Assembly: GCA_000526255.1 (NCBI GenBank)
Contig: JAFS01000002.1
Span: 248,001-312,000, forward strand
Source: Verrucomicrobia bacterium LP2A
GTDB lineage: Bacteria; Verrucomicrobiota; Verrucomicrobiia; Methylacidiphilales; Methylacidiphilaceae
Direction: 5' to 3'
DNA length: 64,000 nt
How positions within the stretch are numbered: the stretch's first letter is position 1; every line of letters starts with the position of its first letter. The notes beneath the pieces were generated by a model. It was not told the origin of the DNA. It searched no databases and saw nothing but the letters and a program-made list of their open reading frames with translations. The position numbers were made by a program, and so were the translations under genes. This document shows positions 42,012 through 52,015 of the stretch, piece by piece.

Positions 42012-43799
42012 ATGAAGGTGATTCTTCGCAAGATCAAGAGCCGCGCCATTCCCGATGACAACCTTAGATCCGATCCGCGGCAACTGCTCGTCTGGTGGTA
42101 CGGGCCCTTGACCACCAACAGCCAAGCCAAGTCCATCCCAAAGATCGTGGTTTTCTTCCGGCCCGTTCGGGAGGATGGATCGTTGGATGATCTCTTCCTT
42201 AAACGCGAAGTCGCGTTGGCGCACCTTGGCTTATTGCGCATCGGCACGGTCTGGCAGAACGGCGTCCGCGTCGCTCGCGTCGCGCGCGGCAAGAAACGAT
42301 TCCGGGTATGGTTTGAAGAGAATGCCTGGCGGTTCGTGTCACCGTATGATTCAGTCCATAAGCACTTGGGTCCCAACCCGATTCCGAGCAGCGACTACCG
42401 CTTGGCCTACGTTTCTGACAAAAACTACCTGCTCGAGTTCAAGCTCCCAGAGGGTCGACACCTCTTCATTCCCTGCGTGGAGTTCTTCTTCCGCTGCTAC
42501 GGGCGTTCGGCGGAAGTGAAGCGGGTCCTCGCCACCTACCCCTGGACCGAGGCGGAGCCTCGGCTGTACAAGCCCTTTGACGAAGGTGCCTCGCGGCCAG
42601 GAATGTGGCCGATCAAGCTGGCGAGGCGGATACACGACGCGGACGCCGTCTTCCTGGCACATGTGAAGTATGACCCATACGCATGCCGGGCGGCGAAATG
42701 CATCTACGCGCAGGCGGAGGCGCCCTTGTCCAACACCACCCGCTATGTTTTTCTCAAGGCCGGGCCCTGGTTTCAGGGGCCGGCGGAAATTGAGGTTGAA
42801 GGCATCCACTTGGAACGGGGCGGATCCTTCCTCGGCCTTCGAATCGTCGGTTGCAGCGACCCACGAGGAAAGCCGGTTCTCCGCGACCGGGAAAATCCTT
42901 ATCTCTTCGATTCGGACGCGACTTCCAGACCTTGCGCCTCGGAGCACCTGCGGGCAAGCCTGCGGAGACCCCCGGACGTCGTTGAGTTGACCGAAGATGA
43001 GGAACCCGACGACGGACTCGCGTCGCTCGAGATCGAAGAAGAGGACGACTACAAGGTGCTAGGACAGCCAAGGGCGGTCATTCCGGTCCGCCGTGCGAGG
43101 CCGTCCGGCGGGAACGAAGCACTGATAATCGTGTCCGAGAGCGCCTCTCCGAGAATCTGTTCCACCGGAGAGCCACACGGTCGGGGGAAAGGCGTGGGTG
43201 CCGCATCCACCTGTGCGGATACCCTCTTGGAGTCACACGGGCTGCTGCACGACGTGTGGAACGCCGCGCGGCATCTGCAAAGGAAGCATCCCCACACGAT
43301 CCAAGCGGTCCACTGGTACACCTTCAAGGATGGCTTCCAGGATGCCGACCATCCGCGGCTTATTGCGCTCAAGCCGTTCCATGCCGATGGTGACGGCCCG
43401 GCTGAAGGATCCAACGCCTGGGTTTACATTGACCCGCACACCCGGACGCCCAGAGGCGCCCTTGTCATCAGGCTCCAGCTGGCCGAGCGGCCGGTATACC
43501 TTTTCGAGCTCCAGCGCAGGTTTGTTTGGAAGCCGAGCGCCGCCGCCCCGGCCGATTTTCAGAAGACATTCCGGGGGCTCGTGTTCACTCTGGATGATCA
43601 AGCAAAATTTGTCCCGTGGCTGAGAGCGCTTTTGAGCGAAGTCCGACGCGTGAAGGGCGTGCTCAAGCATTTGCGGTGGTGTCCCGGCTCCGCGCACGTT
43701 TTCAAGCATGTGTCCGCCGCCAAGGAAGACCTGCCATGCGAAGCGGCGGTGAAAAATGCGCTTAAGAAGGTCGGGATCGATCTGCGGAGAGCTGACTGA
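42012..43799 (+). CDS. tnsE: TnsE-like transposon target-selector protein
   Basis: In Tn7, TnsE binds the sliding clamp and recessed DNA ends to steer insertion into replicating conjugal DNA. This 595-residue protein keeps the TnsE outline. An N-terminal beta-rich start includes [23 protein letters not shown] (153-166) parallels the Tn7 segment that begins [21 protein letters not shown] stretch and an acidic linker at 325-346 follow. [16 protein letters not shown] (384-399) corresponds to the conserved STDEPH region, and the C-terminal domain includes [11 protein letters not shown]. The comparison is from memory of the family, not a search. The gene is separated from the other transposition genes by the whole cargo. 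Confidence 0.72.
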   Translation: MKVILRKIKSRAIPDDNLRSDPRQLLVWWYGPLTTNSQAKSIPKIVVFFRPVREDGSLDDLFLKREVALAHLGLLRIGTVWQNGVRVARVARGKKRFRVWFEENAWRFVSPYDSVHKHLGPNPIPSSDYRLAYVSDKNYLLEFKLPEGRHLFIPCVEFFFRCYGRSAEVKRVLATYPWTEAEPRLYKPFDEGASRPGMWPIKLARRIHDADAVFLAHVKYDPYACRAAKCIYAQAEAPLSNTTRYVFLKAGPWFQGPAEIEVEGIHLERGGSFLGLRIVGCSDPRGKPVLRDRENPYLFDSDATSRPCASEHLRASLRRPPDVVELTEDEEPDDGLASLEIEEEDDYKVLGQPRAVIPVRRARPSGGNEALIIVSESASPRICSTGEPHGRGKGVGAASTCADTLLESHGLLHDVWNAARHLQRKHPHTIQAVHWYTFKDGFQDADHPRLIALKPFHADGDGPAEGSNAWVYIDPHTRTPRGALVIRLQLAERPVYLFELQRRFVWKPSAAAPADFQKTFRGLVFTLDDQAKFVPWLRALLSEVRRVKGVLKHLRWCPGSAHVFKHVSAAKEDLPCEAAVKNALKKVGIDLRRAD

Positions 43800-44262
43800 T
43801 GCCTCTCCGGCATTTAACATTGGGGGAGCATGAAAGATGTCCAAACCTGGATATGCCGGTTGACGCACGGATTTCCCGCCCGGACAACGAGGAATGACAG
43901 CCGCCTGCGAACCAAAGAACAGGCGAAGGGTCGCTCGCTCACGCCAAGGCATATGCTAATCCCGTCATGAACGCTGTCCTTGGGGCGAGTCGCACGGCTT
44001 TTGCCGGTGAAGCAGATGTCGCGCCGCATGAGATGAGCTTCACAGCACCCGTCAGTGGGGCTATCCTGACCAGCGATAGGCGGATGGGGCGTTCATCTGG
44101 GATGGTGTCAACTTTCTTCGGTGTCGAGGAACAAGATCACAAGACATTGAGTCTTACCTACCAAAATCGGACACATCCGAGTTTCCAGCATCATCACACG
44201 ACGCCGTCTGTGAGCACCCGGTTCCTTGACGCACACCGGTGACCGATTGAATTCCCATTGCT
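43800..44262. other. 463-bp region between tnsE and the HEAT-like gene, no clear gene
   Basis: A 91-residue open frame (43967-44242, plus) has no recognisable features and no convincing ribosome-binding site. The frames on the other strand are shadows. It probably contains the promoter of the HEAT/nuclease pair. In-frame stop TGA at 44248 excludes a longer N-terminus for the next gene. Confidence 0.45.
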
Positions 44263-46833
44263 ATGGATATCGATCGCAAGATCAGCATGGCCATCGCTTC
44301 CGGCGAGCGAAACAAACAAGTAATGGAACTCATCCGTAACTGGTGTCGCCACGCGCGCGTCGAAAAGTTGGGCGGTGTCGGAATGGTGGAAGCGCAAACC
44401 GGACTACCCATTGGGCTCCACTCTGTGGCCTGTTCGTACTCGGCGGCCCGTAGCCTTGCGAGATGGGATCTGGCCGACGCCGCGCTCGACTTCCACGACC
44501 GCAACTGCGTGGGCTGCGCCTACCGCGACCCGATCGGTTTTCCGAACCTCTCAACACTTGTCTCCGAGCGTGATGCAACTCGCGTCAAAGAGGCTCGGAA
44601 GCGCCAGAGATGCGAGGAGGCGCTAGAGGCGCGGCGCACGGTTCGAAAAGAACGCCGGTCGGCGCTTCAAGCAATCTTGCCTTCACGCGCCGCCGACATC
44701 GTGGGCTACATCGATGAACTGGATGGGCCCAACCCTGGAGAGGCCGCCGAGAGGCTACTGCATGCCGCAAAGCTCGCCCCCGAGACGTTCGAGCCAGCGG
44801 TGATCGAGCATATGTTTGAACTGATGGAAGATGGCGAATCGCGGTTTTACGAGATTGGCCTTCAAGTCCTCCGGGAGCTCAACGTCGATCCTACACGCCT
44901 CACCCGGTGCGCGATGCGCGCCCTCGCGGCACCGTTCCCGGTTGACAAGGCGGCCGAGATTGTGGAGCTGCACGCGCCGCTAGTGGACCACACTCAGATC
45001 GCCGCCGCCTTGCCCGCGCTCATTGAGCTAGCCGATTTGAGACCAAACGCCATGAGTATACCGGCGGAGATCTTGATCCCCAAGCCGGGTCCCTTCGTCA
45101 GCTTGTATCGAGCGCACCCGCAGGCGGTGGAACTGGGCCTCCAAGGACTGCTCGCTCATAGCGAGCCCGATTATGTTAGCGCCGGGGCGCGCGGGATCGC
45201 GTGTTTGGCCGGAATTGAGCCATCGCTCCCATGCCGGTTTGCCCACTTTCTCATCGCAAGGCTGGTCCGCTCGAAAGATTCGATTCAACCCGAAACACAT
45301 GCGCCCGTGGAGAAAGAATGGCCAATGGCGGATTTGCGGGCGGCCTTGGCGCTCGCGTTTCATGTCGAGCCCGATAGGACCGATACCCTCGCTCAACAGT
45401 TTCTCGCCACCGCCCCGGGCGAAGATGAACTAGAAATCCACAAGGTTTACGAGCTCGCACTCCGCGGCCGATGTCGCGGCGACCCGAAGATAACGGCGGA
45501 CGAGGTGGATAGGACCATCCTTCGTCGATTGCTCTCGAGGGCGAACCAAACGAACTCTTACGACGTGCTCCAGGTGCTTCATGGCGCATTCACCTACGCC
45601 TCCGAAAGACTTGTCGCTCTCGGCCGGGAGGAGCTGACCCTTATTCTGGGCACTGCTCTTATGCTCAGTCAGAAGATTCACACGGCCGAAGGGCTGACCG
45701 AACCTCGGGCCAACCCTGCCTCGCCACTGGAGCGCATCAACGCTCGCGACCAGCGGATCGCTCTCCTGGATGCGCTCATCGATTGGGCCGCCTCGGCGGC
45801 GGCTGGCGACCCCTCTGCGACAGCCGAGTACATTGCTGTCCTCACAAACGTCCCTGACGAGGATGAGGAACTGCGCGCGAAACTCATAGGTCAAGCGCAC
45901 CGGTTGATGCGAACTCCGCATGGGCTGAACGCGACGCTGCCGACCGTTTACAGGGCACTGTTCGCCTCCTCGGGGCGCGTCCGTGCTGCCGTCGCGGCTG
46001 CCATCGGCCAGCTCGACAGGAAGACAAAGGACGACCTTCCGAAGTTGGTCTACGAGGCTCTGGTAGCTCAACTTGCCGACCCTTGTGCGATGGCGCATCA
46101 GTCGGCGGTCCATGCAATCGAGCGCACGGACCTTCCGGAGAACTTGAAGGACGAGGCGCGTAGGGCGATCCTGAATCTCGTTGAGACCTATCATAAGAGG
46201 CGCCGGGATGAACGCGTTTTGGTCGATTGCATTTGCTTGTACATGGACCGCTACGCAACGGATGCTGAAAGAGACGAGCTTATCGATACATTCCTGAAAA
46301 TCGTCGACGAACTGAAAGCGGACCATATCGTCGGTAAGCTTTGGAGGCTGGCTGCACATTTTTGTCATGAATCCCGCTTTGCTGACGTTGTGGTTCGCGT
46401 GGTTGAGGAAGATCGAGCCGTGCCCCATTGGGAGGACGAACTCGTCGAAACCTTGAACGGATTGCCGGAACACGAGATTTATCGACACCGGGCGCGTCTG
46501 GAAAAGGTCGGGAGCCAACCCAACGTTTCCTGGACCCTCTCACGCAGGCTGATCGAGACCCTAACCCGGGCAGGGGCATGGCCGGAGGCAGCAAGGCTTG
46601 CGAAAACGCTTTACACGCGGATACCTGCTACGGTTGAAAATCGAGCCCGAAAGCTCGCCATCAATCGATGGCGCATTGCCGCGCGTTTTGAGGCGGCCAT
46701 CGCCGCGGGTGAACTCGAGAACATTGCCCAACTTTCCCAGGAATGGAGACAAAACGAAAAGGACATTGAAGCCGATCGGGTAGCACATGAACAACGTCGA
46801 CGTCCTTTCCCGGGCGTACCCGGCACGCATTAG
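44263..46833 (+). CDS. Large HEAT-like helical-repeat protein with N-terminal cysteine motif, unknown family
   Basis: I do not recognise this 856-residue protein. Residues 1-100 contain four cysteines (C28, C57, C82, C85; the last two in RNCVGC) that could bind zinc or an iron-sulfur cluster. Residues 110-140 are strongly basic and helical. From about 150 to 800 it is almost all alpha-helix with HEAT/ARM-like repeats (for example RVRAAVAAAIGQLDRK). There are no transmembrane segments and no ATPase motifs. A stop 15 bp upstream fixes the ATG at 44263 as the first start. It overlaps the next gene, a predicted nuclease, by 47 bp, so the two form one translational unit. A scaffold or sensor role in a defence system is inferred only from context. 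Confidence 0.8.
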   Translation: MDIDRKISMAIASGERNKQVMELIRNWCRHARVEKLGGVGMVEAQTGLPIGLHSVACSYSAARSLARWDLADAALDFHDRNCVGCAYRDPIGFPNLSTLVSERDATRVKEARKRQRCEEALEARRTVRKERRSALQAILPSRAADIVGYIDELDGPNPGEAAERLLHAAKLAPETFEPAVIEHMFELMEDGESRFYEIGLQVLRELNVDPTRLTRCAMRALAAPFPVDKAAEIVELHAPLVDHTQIAAALPALIELADLRPNAMSIPAEILIPKPGPFVSLYRAHPQAVELGLQGLLAHSEPDYVSAGARGIACLAGIEPSLPCRFAHFLIARLVRSKDSIQPETHAPVEKEWPMADLRAALALAFHVEPDRTDTLAQQFLATAPGEDELEIHKVYELALRGRCRGDPKITADEVDRTILRRLLSRANQTNSYDVLQVLHGAFTYASERLVALGREELTLILGTALMLSQKIHTAEGLTEPRANPASPLERINARDQRIALLDALIDWAASAAAGDPSATAEYIAVLTNVPDEDEELRAKLIGQAHRLMRTPHGLNATLPTVYRALFASSGRVRAAVAAAIGQLDRKTKDDLPKLVYEALVAQLADPCAMAHQSAVHAIERTDLPENLKDEARRAILNLVETYHKRRRDERVLVDCICLYMDRYATDAERDELIDTFLKIVDELKADHIVGKLWRLAAHFCHESRFADVVVRVVEEDRAVPHWEDELVETLNGLPEHEIYRHRARLEKVGSQPNVSWTLSRRLIETLTRAGAWPEAARLAKTLYTRIPATVENRARKLAINRWRIAARFEAAIAAGELENIAQLSQEWRQNEKDIEADRVAHEQRRRPFPGVPGTH

Positions 46834-48235
46834 CGCCGTTGAGGCGCTTCTTCGGGCGTCGAAGCCGCGAGGCGCCAGTGCGGATGAGCTTCGTAGAATT
46901 GCGGAAGCGCTGGACGAGGGGGGAGCACGCCATGGGTGGCCAACGACGGCAGCGTTCGGGGGCCTGTTACGGATCGCGGCGTCGATGGTGGAGTGGCGAA
47001 ACGCGAGATTGGCTGCGGAGCCCGATGCGCAACGCTTCCTGGATGCCGCGAAAGATGCTTATAAAATTTGGCGCAGCGAATACGGCAAGGCGCCCGAAGT
47101 GTCCGCCCTCCTGAGCGCCAGCGAGCAGATCGCCTCGGTAAGCTCCGTCGACGGTGTGGGTCCCGTCTGCGCAGGACTGGCGCGTGTTCCGCTGCCGATC
47201 GGAGGGTTTGCAGACAAGAGTCGAACGTCTTGCCATGCTCGCCACCCCGATGGGCAGGAAATCGAGCCGCCGAAGCCACTTGAACCTGTCTTCGCCTATC
47301 TCCTCTTCACTGTCGACAAAGAGCCGGCGAATGACGTCCACTTTTTGGAACCGCACGTGATGCACGATTTGGACGTAGAGATTCGAGTGTCTCACTGGCC
47401 CGAGGGCGCAAAGGAGCTCCGATTGTTTCCGGTCTCCGTCGAACCGCCTTCGTCCTACGAGTTTCCGACGTTCCTTTTTGAGCGCCCGCCGGGGGAACCG
47501 CCATATCGCTGGACTCAGCGGGGACGAGCGCAGTTGAAAGTCCCGCAGGCGGCGCAGGCTAGAGCGTACGAGTTTCGGTACACGGCTGCGTTCGATGTTC
47601 CACCTCATGAACCGATCGACGTGATTGGACAGCGAGACTTACGATTCAAGAGCTACGACCCTGCGCTGGCGAGTGTGACCGGGTACCAGGAGGTCGACAA
47701 GAAGCTCGAGCACATCCGCGACCAACTGAGCAAGGCGCGTGTTCCGCCCGAGGATATCAAGAATGCGCTGCTGGTGCTCAACTGCCTTGGGAACCTTGCG
47801 GCGCGCTCCATACAGGATGCTCTGTTCAAGACATCGACTCGGGAAGCGGACTTTCAAGCGCAAGTCCGAGACGAACTTCGCCGTCAGCCCCACATCGGGG
47901 CGCAACTGGAAGAGCATCCAAAGAGCTCGGGCGGCATTGCAGATTTGTCCTTCCGAGGAATCAGGATCGAGCTCAAGTATAGAGACAAAAGAGCTCTCTC
48001 GCTGGAAGATTGCAAACCGTTTCTCGCTCAAACCGCCATGTATGCCATGGGCTCAGGCAAGCGGGTCGCGATTCTGTGCGTGCTCGACAACAGCCTGAAG
48101 CCCAATGGACCAGGACCATTTCCGGCCCCCGATGGGATCGAGCTGCTCCCGCACTCCACAGGGACGGCGAGCGTGCATGTCGTGACGGTCTTGATTCAGG
48201 GCAATCTACCATCGCCCAGTAGGCTATCGCGCTGA
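46787..48235 (+). CDS. Predicted PD-(D/E)xK nuclease partner of the HEAT-like protein
   Basis: A 482-residue protein of no family I can name. Residues 1-120 are helical; 160-280 are beta-rich (VFAYLLFTVDKEPANDV to YEFRYTAAFDVPP). Residues 350-435 read as a restriction-endonuclease fold: an acidic helix (FQAQVRDELRRQ), then GGIADLSFRGIRIELKYRD, giving Asp386 and Glu395-x-Lys397 as the PD-(D/E)xK triad. A QTAMYA helix with Gln415 follows, and then a hydrophobic strand (RVAILCVLD). ATG at 46787 lies 47 bp inside the HEAT-like gene. The pairing of a large repeat protein with a nuclease on a mobile element suggests an anti-phage or anti-plasmid effector; this is inference. Confidence 0.75.
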   Translation: MNNVDVLSRAYPARISAVEALLRASKPRGASADELRRIAEALDEGGARHGWPTTAAFGGLLRIAASMVEWRNARLAAEPDAQRFLDAAKDAYKIWRSEYGKAPEVSALLSASEQIASVSSVDGVGPVCAGLARVPLPIGGFADKSRTSCHARHPDGQEIEPPKPLEPVFAYLLFTVDKEPANDVHFLEPHVMHDLDVEIRVSHWPEGAKELRLFPVSVEPPSSYEFPTFLFERPPGEPPYRWTQRGRAQLKVPQAAQARAYEFRYTAAFDVPPHEPIDVIGQRDLRFKSYDPALASVTGYQEVDKKLEHIRDQLSKARVPPEDIKNALLVLNCLGNLAARSIQDALFKTSTREADFQAQVRDELRRQPHIGAQLEEHPKSSGGIADLSFRGIRIELKYRDKRALSLEDCKPFLAQTAMYAMGSGKRVAILCVLDNSLKPNGPGPFPAPDGIELLPHSTGTASVHVVTVLIQGNLPSPSRLSR

Positions 48236-48299
48236 TTCTTTGGTCGGACGGGACACTATCCGCGCCAGCAACCCTCCCTCGCTCCGGGCATGGCCCTAG

Positions 48300-49944
48300 C
48301 CGCCATTTCTTACGAAGGCCGACCGTAGGCGGAAGCAAGAAAGCCGGCAAAAGAGCATAGGAAAGGCCGACTTTCTCTAGCATATTGAGACTTTTGGGTT
48401 TACAGCCCATTTTTCGCGTCGGGGGAAAGCGGGATTTCCCTAGGTCGGGTTTCGAGTGATGGGGGCGCGATCCTCTTACGAGAAGCGGATCGGAAGATCG
48501 GTTTATGAAGACGGCTGGAGCGTGCTTCCGGGATCGACGCCATCCGGGGCGCATTGTGCATCAGCTGCGGGAGATGCAGGTGCCGCGCATCTTTGGGATT
48601 GCGCCGGGCTACAAGGATCTCAATGACCACGAGCAGCTGCGTACCGATCCTTTGGTGCCTCTCCTGAGCGGCAAAAGGGATCGGGAAGCGGATCTGGCGG
48701 GCAAGAGCACGCTGGAGCCGCCTGGAACTGGTAGGTCGAAGCGAACGGTACCATAGGATCGATTCCTTGGCCGAGGCGATCGACCGGCTATTGGTGGATC
48801 TCTCCCTTCGCTTGGCATCCCCAGCCTCCCAAGGAGGTGGTGCTCGGGTTTGATGCGACCGACATCGCTCTTTACGGGCACCAGCCCGAGCGCTTCTTCC
48901 TTGGGGTTTCCGATGCGTATTGTTATTTGCCGCTCTCCATCTTCGCCGAAGATCAGCTCCTCGGCGTGCGGCTTCGGCGATCGAACCAGGATGCGGCGGA
49001 GGGATCCCTTGCCGAGATCCTCCGGATCGTGGGACAACTGCGCATCCATTGGCCCGAGGTCAAGATCGTGCTCCGGGCCGACTCGGGCTTCTGCCGGGAA
49101 GAGATCATGGCCTGGTGCGAAGCCAATCCGGTCGACTTCCTCTTCCGCCTGATTCGCAACGAGCGCTTGTGGCGACCCATTGAGGCGTCGATGGAGCAAG
49201 CCCCTCGTCTGCACGAGTCCACGGGCAAACCGGCTCGCGTCTTTTCCGAGTTTGCCGATCGCACCTTGAGCAGCTGGTCGAGGGAGCGCCCAAGTGCTCT
49301 CCAAAGCCCAGTACTTGGAGAAAGGAAAGAATCCGCGCTTTGTCGTCCCCTCTCTTCCCACCGAGGAGTGGGCCCAGGCCCTCTACGAGAAGCTCTACTG
49401 CGCCCGTGGAGAGATGGAGAATCGGATCAAGGAACAGCTTTACCTCTTTGCCGACCGGCTCTCGACCGCGCAAATGGCCAGCAATCCGCTTCGCCTCTCC
49501 TTCTCGGCTTTGGCCTATGCCCTGGTCGAACGGCTGCGACGGCTGGCTCTGCAAGGAACGCAGTGGGCCAACGCCCAGGTCGACACCCTCCGGCTCAAGC
49601 TCTTCAAGATCGGCACGCTGGTCCGTGTCAGTGTCCGAAGCGTCCTCTTTTCGATGAGCAGCGCCTATCCTTGGAAGCACCTCTTCCCCCATGTCTTCCG
49701 GATGCTGCGTTGCTGAGCATCCACAAAAACCAGAGCGCTTCCCCCCTTCGGCAAGAGCCTCCCATCGGGCGGAGCCTTGTTCCCAAAGCGGATTTTTGCC
49801 CTTTACAGAGCTCGCATTAAGCCAAATCGAGCAAAAATCTTGCTCCATCCCCACTCACGAAGACCATTTCCTCGCCGAACATCCTCTCAATCGACTCGGG
49901 GCTTCCTTTCTTGCGCAAAACCTCGCGTTGGTGAGAAATGGCGG
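48300..49944 (+). mobile_element. IS1380-family element, decayed copy 1
   Basis: Runs from CCGCCATTTCTTACGAAGG at the left to GTGAGAAATGGCGG at the right, about 1,645 bp, which is 64 bp shorter than the intact copy next door. Flanks are CTAG (48296-48299) and CTAA (49945-49948). Part of the missing sequence removes the transposase start region. It abuts copy 2, with only the CTAA between them. Confidence 0.85.
48387..49716 (+). pseudogene. IS1380-family transposase, frameshifted and lacking its start
   Basis: Closely similar at the DNA level to the intact transposase at 50082-51431, but reading passes between frames at several places (around 48505, 48720, 48830 and 49290). The leader and ATG are deleted just after 48380. 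Segments such as LRADSGFCREEIMAWCEAN (49075-49130) are still readable. It cannot encode an active enzyme. Confidence 0.88.
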
Positions 49945-49948
49945 CTAA

Positions 49949-51657
49949 CCGCCATTTCTCACGAAGGCCGACCAAAACGGGAAGCAAAAAGCCTGCAAAA
50001 GAGCATAGGAAAGGCCGCCTTTCCCTGGTATAAAGTGCGTGAACGATACGTAATTACAACCAGGAAGGAAAGCGGCCTTCGATGACAGAGTGTAGCCAAG
50101 AGACTTTTGGATTTACAGCCCATTTTTCGCGTCGGGTGGAAGCGGGATTTACCGCGGGTCGGGTTTCGAGTGATGGGGGCGCGATCCTCTTACGAGAAGC
50201 GGATCGGAAGATCGGGTTGTTAAGACGGCTGGAGCGTTGCTTCCGGGATCGACGCCATCCGGGGCGCATTGTGCATCGGGTGCGGGAGATGCTAGCGCAG
50301 CGCATCTTCGGGATTGCGCTGGGCTACGAGGATCTCAATGACCACGAGCAGCTGCGTACCGATCCTTTGGTGGCTCTCCTAAGCGGTAAAAGGGATCTGG
50401 AAGCGGATCTGGCGGGCAAGAGTACGCTCAACCGCCTGGAACTGGTAGGTCGAAGCGAACGCTACCACAAGATCGACTACTCGGCCGAAGCGATCGACCG
50501 GCTGTTGGTCGATCTCTACCTTGAATCGCATCCCCAGGCTCCCAAGGAGGTGGTGCTCGATCTGGATGCGACCGACATCCCTCTTTACGGCCATCAGCCC
50601 GAGCGCTTCTTCCATGGCTATTATGATGCGTATTGTTATTTGCCGCTCTACATCTTCGCCGAAGATCAGCTCCTCGGCGTGCGGCTTCGGCCATCGAACC
50701 AGGATGCGGCGGAGGGATCCCTTGCCGAGATCATCCGGATCGTGGGACAACTCCGCACCCATTGGCCCGAGGTCAAGATCGTGCTCCGGGCCGACTCGGG
50801 CTTCTGCCGGGAAGAGATCATGGCCTGGTGCGAAGCCAATCAGGTCGACTTCCTCTTCGGCCTGATTCGCAACGAGCGCTTGTGCCGACCCATTGAGGCG
50901 TCGATGAAGCAGGCCCGTCGTCTGCACGAGTCCACGGGCAAACCGGCTCGCGTCTTTTCCGAGTTTGCCTATCGCACCTTGAGTAGCTGGTCGAGGGAGC
51001 GCCGAGTGGTCTCCAAAGCTGAGTACTTGGAGAAAGGAAAGAATCCGCGCTTTGTCGTCACCTCTCTCTCCACCGAGGAGTGGCCCGCCCAGGCCCTCTA
51101 CGAGAAGCTCTACTGCGCGCGCGGAGAGATGGAGAATCGGATCAAGGAACAGCTCTACCTCTTTGCCGAGCGCCTCTCGACCGCGCAAATGGCCAGCAAT
51201 CAGCTTCGCCTCTACTTTTCGGCTTTGGCCTATGCCCTGGTCGAAGCGCTGCGACGGCTGGCTCTGCAAGGAACGGAGTGGGCCAACGCCCAGGTCGACA
51301 CCCTCCGGCTCAAGCTCGTCAAGATCGGCACGCTGGTCCGTGTCAGCGTCCGACGCGTCCTCTTGTCGATGAGCAGCGCCTATCCTTGGAAGCACCTCTT
51401 CACCCACGTCTTCCAGATGCTGCGTTGCTGAGCATCCCTGAAAACCAGAGCGCTTCCCCCTGCAGTAGAGCCTCCCATCGGGCGGAGCCTTGTTCCCAAA
51501 GCGGATTTTTGCCCTTTACAGAGCTCGCATTAAGCCAAATCGAGCAAAAATCTTGCTCCATCCCCACTCACGAAGACCCTTTCCTCGCCGAACATCCTCG
51601 CAATCGACTCGGCCCTTCCTTTCTTGCGCGAAAGCTCGCGTTGGTGAGAAATGGCGG
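49949..51657 (+). mobile_element. IS1380-family insertion sequence, intact copy 2
   Basis: A 1,709-bp element with 14-bp perfect terminal inverted repeats (CCGCCATTTCTCAC at 49949-49962 and its complement at 51644-51657). It is flanked on both sides by the 4-bp direct repeat CTAA (49945-49948 and 51658-51661). It encodes one full-length transposase. About 225 bp of non-coding sequence lies between the stop codon and the right end, conserved in the other copies. Confidence 0.92.
50082..51431 (+). CDS. IS1380-family DDE transposase
   Basis: A 449-residue cut-and-paste type transposase. The catalytic acids are seen in LDLDATDIPLYG (Asp162 or Asp165), LRADSGFCREEI (Asp238) and the C-terminal GEMENRIKE glutamate with its trailing lysine, a pattern of the IS4-like/IS1380 group. 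The ATG at 50082 is preceded by AAGGAAAG. The frame is intact over the full length, so it could be active and could have mobilised the defective derivatives nearby. Confidence 0.93.
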   Translation: MTECSQETFGFTAHFSRRVEAGFTAGRVSSDGGAILLREADRKIGLLRRLERCFRDRRHPGRIVHRVREMLAQRIFGIALGYEDLNDHEQLRTDPLVALLSGKRDLEADLAGKSTLNRLELVGRSERYHKIDYSAEAIDRLLVDLYLESHPQAPKEVVLDLDATDIPLYGHQPERFFHGYYDAYCYLPLYIFAEDQLLGVRLRPSNQDAAEGSLAEIIRIVGQLRTHWPEVKIVLRADSGFCREEIMAWCEANQVDFLFGLIRNERLCRPIEASMKQARRLHESTGKPARVFSEFAYRTLSSWSRERRVVSKAEYLEKGKNPRFVVTSLSTEEWPAQALYEKLYCARGEMENRIKEQLYLFAERLSTAQMASNQLRLYFSALAYALVEALRRLALQGTEWANAQVDTLRLKLVKIGTLVRVSVRRVLLSMSSAYPWKHLFTHVFQMLRC

Positions 51658-52015
51658 CTAATCCTCTCGGACGCACCAGAGGATTGCACTTTTTTGGCGC
51701 AGCCTCTCCAGAGGCGTGGCGCGCGATGAATGAGGACATGGCGGTGCAATACCGCCGCCGTGTCTCGCGATCGCCTTGCGCTAGATTCGCAGCCTCACGG
51801 CAGTGCCGTCGGAAGTGTTCGAGCTGCGCTTGAAGGCTCTGCTGTGCGATGCAAGCGTGGCGCGCTGGCTTTCCCCCTCCCGCCCTCTGGGGGGTCTGCT
51901 CATGAAACGGAAAAAATCGTACGTTAAGCCTCGTCCCGGCGAAACGCAGTTTGATGACAGCGGGACATCCAAGTACGTTACATGTAACAAATGCCGTCTT
52001 ACATCCAGGTTTGTC
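51658..52015. other. 358-bp stretch between IS1380 copy 2 and mazE
   Basis: No gene is recognisable. The frame leading into mazE is open from 51803 but that part does not resemble an antitoxin. A 12-bp perfect palindrome at 51977-51988 lies 27 bp upstream of the mazE ATG, and the region should hold the mazEF promoter. Confidence 0.45.
51977..51988. promoter_or_regulatory. Candidate MazE operator (12-bp palindrome)
   Basis: GTTACATGTAAC is a perfect palindrome just upstream of mazE. Toxin-antitoxin operons of this kind are usually autorepressed by the antitoxin at such a site. Position and symmetry are seen; the binding is inferred. Confidence 0.5.

Noticed and set aside
43967-44242. 91-residue open frame between tnsE and the HEAT-like gene
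   Set aside because: No ribosome-binding site, no homology that I recognise, and composition like random GC-rich sequence.
51803-52015. Upstream extension of the MazE frame
   Set aside because: Family similarity begins at 52016, and the 12-bp palindrome would fall inside the coding region.
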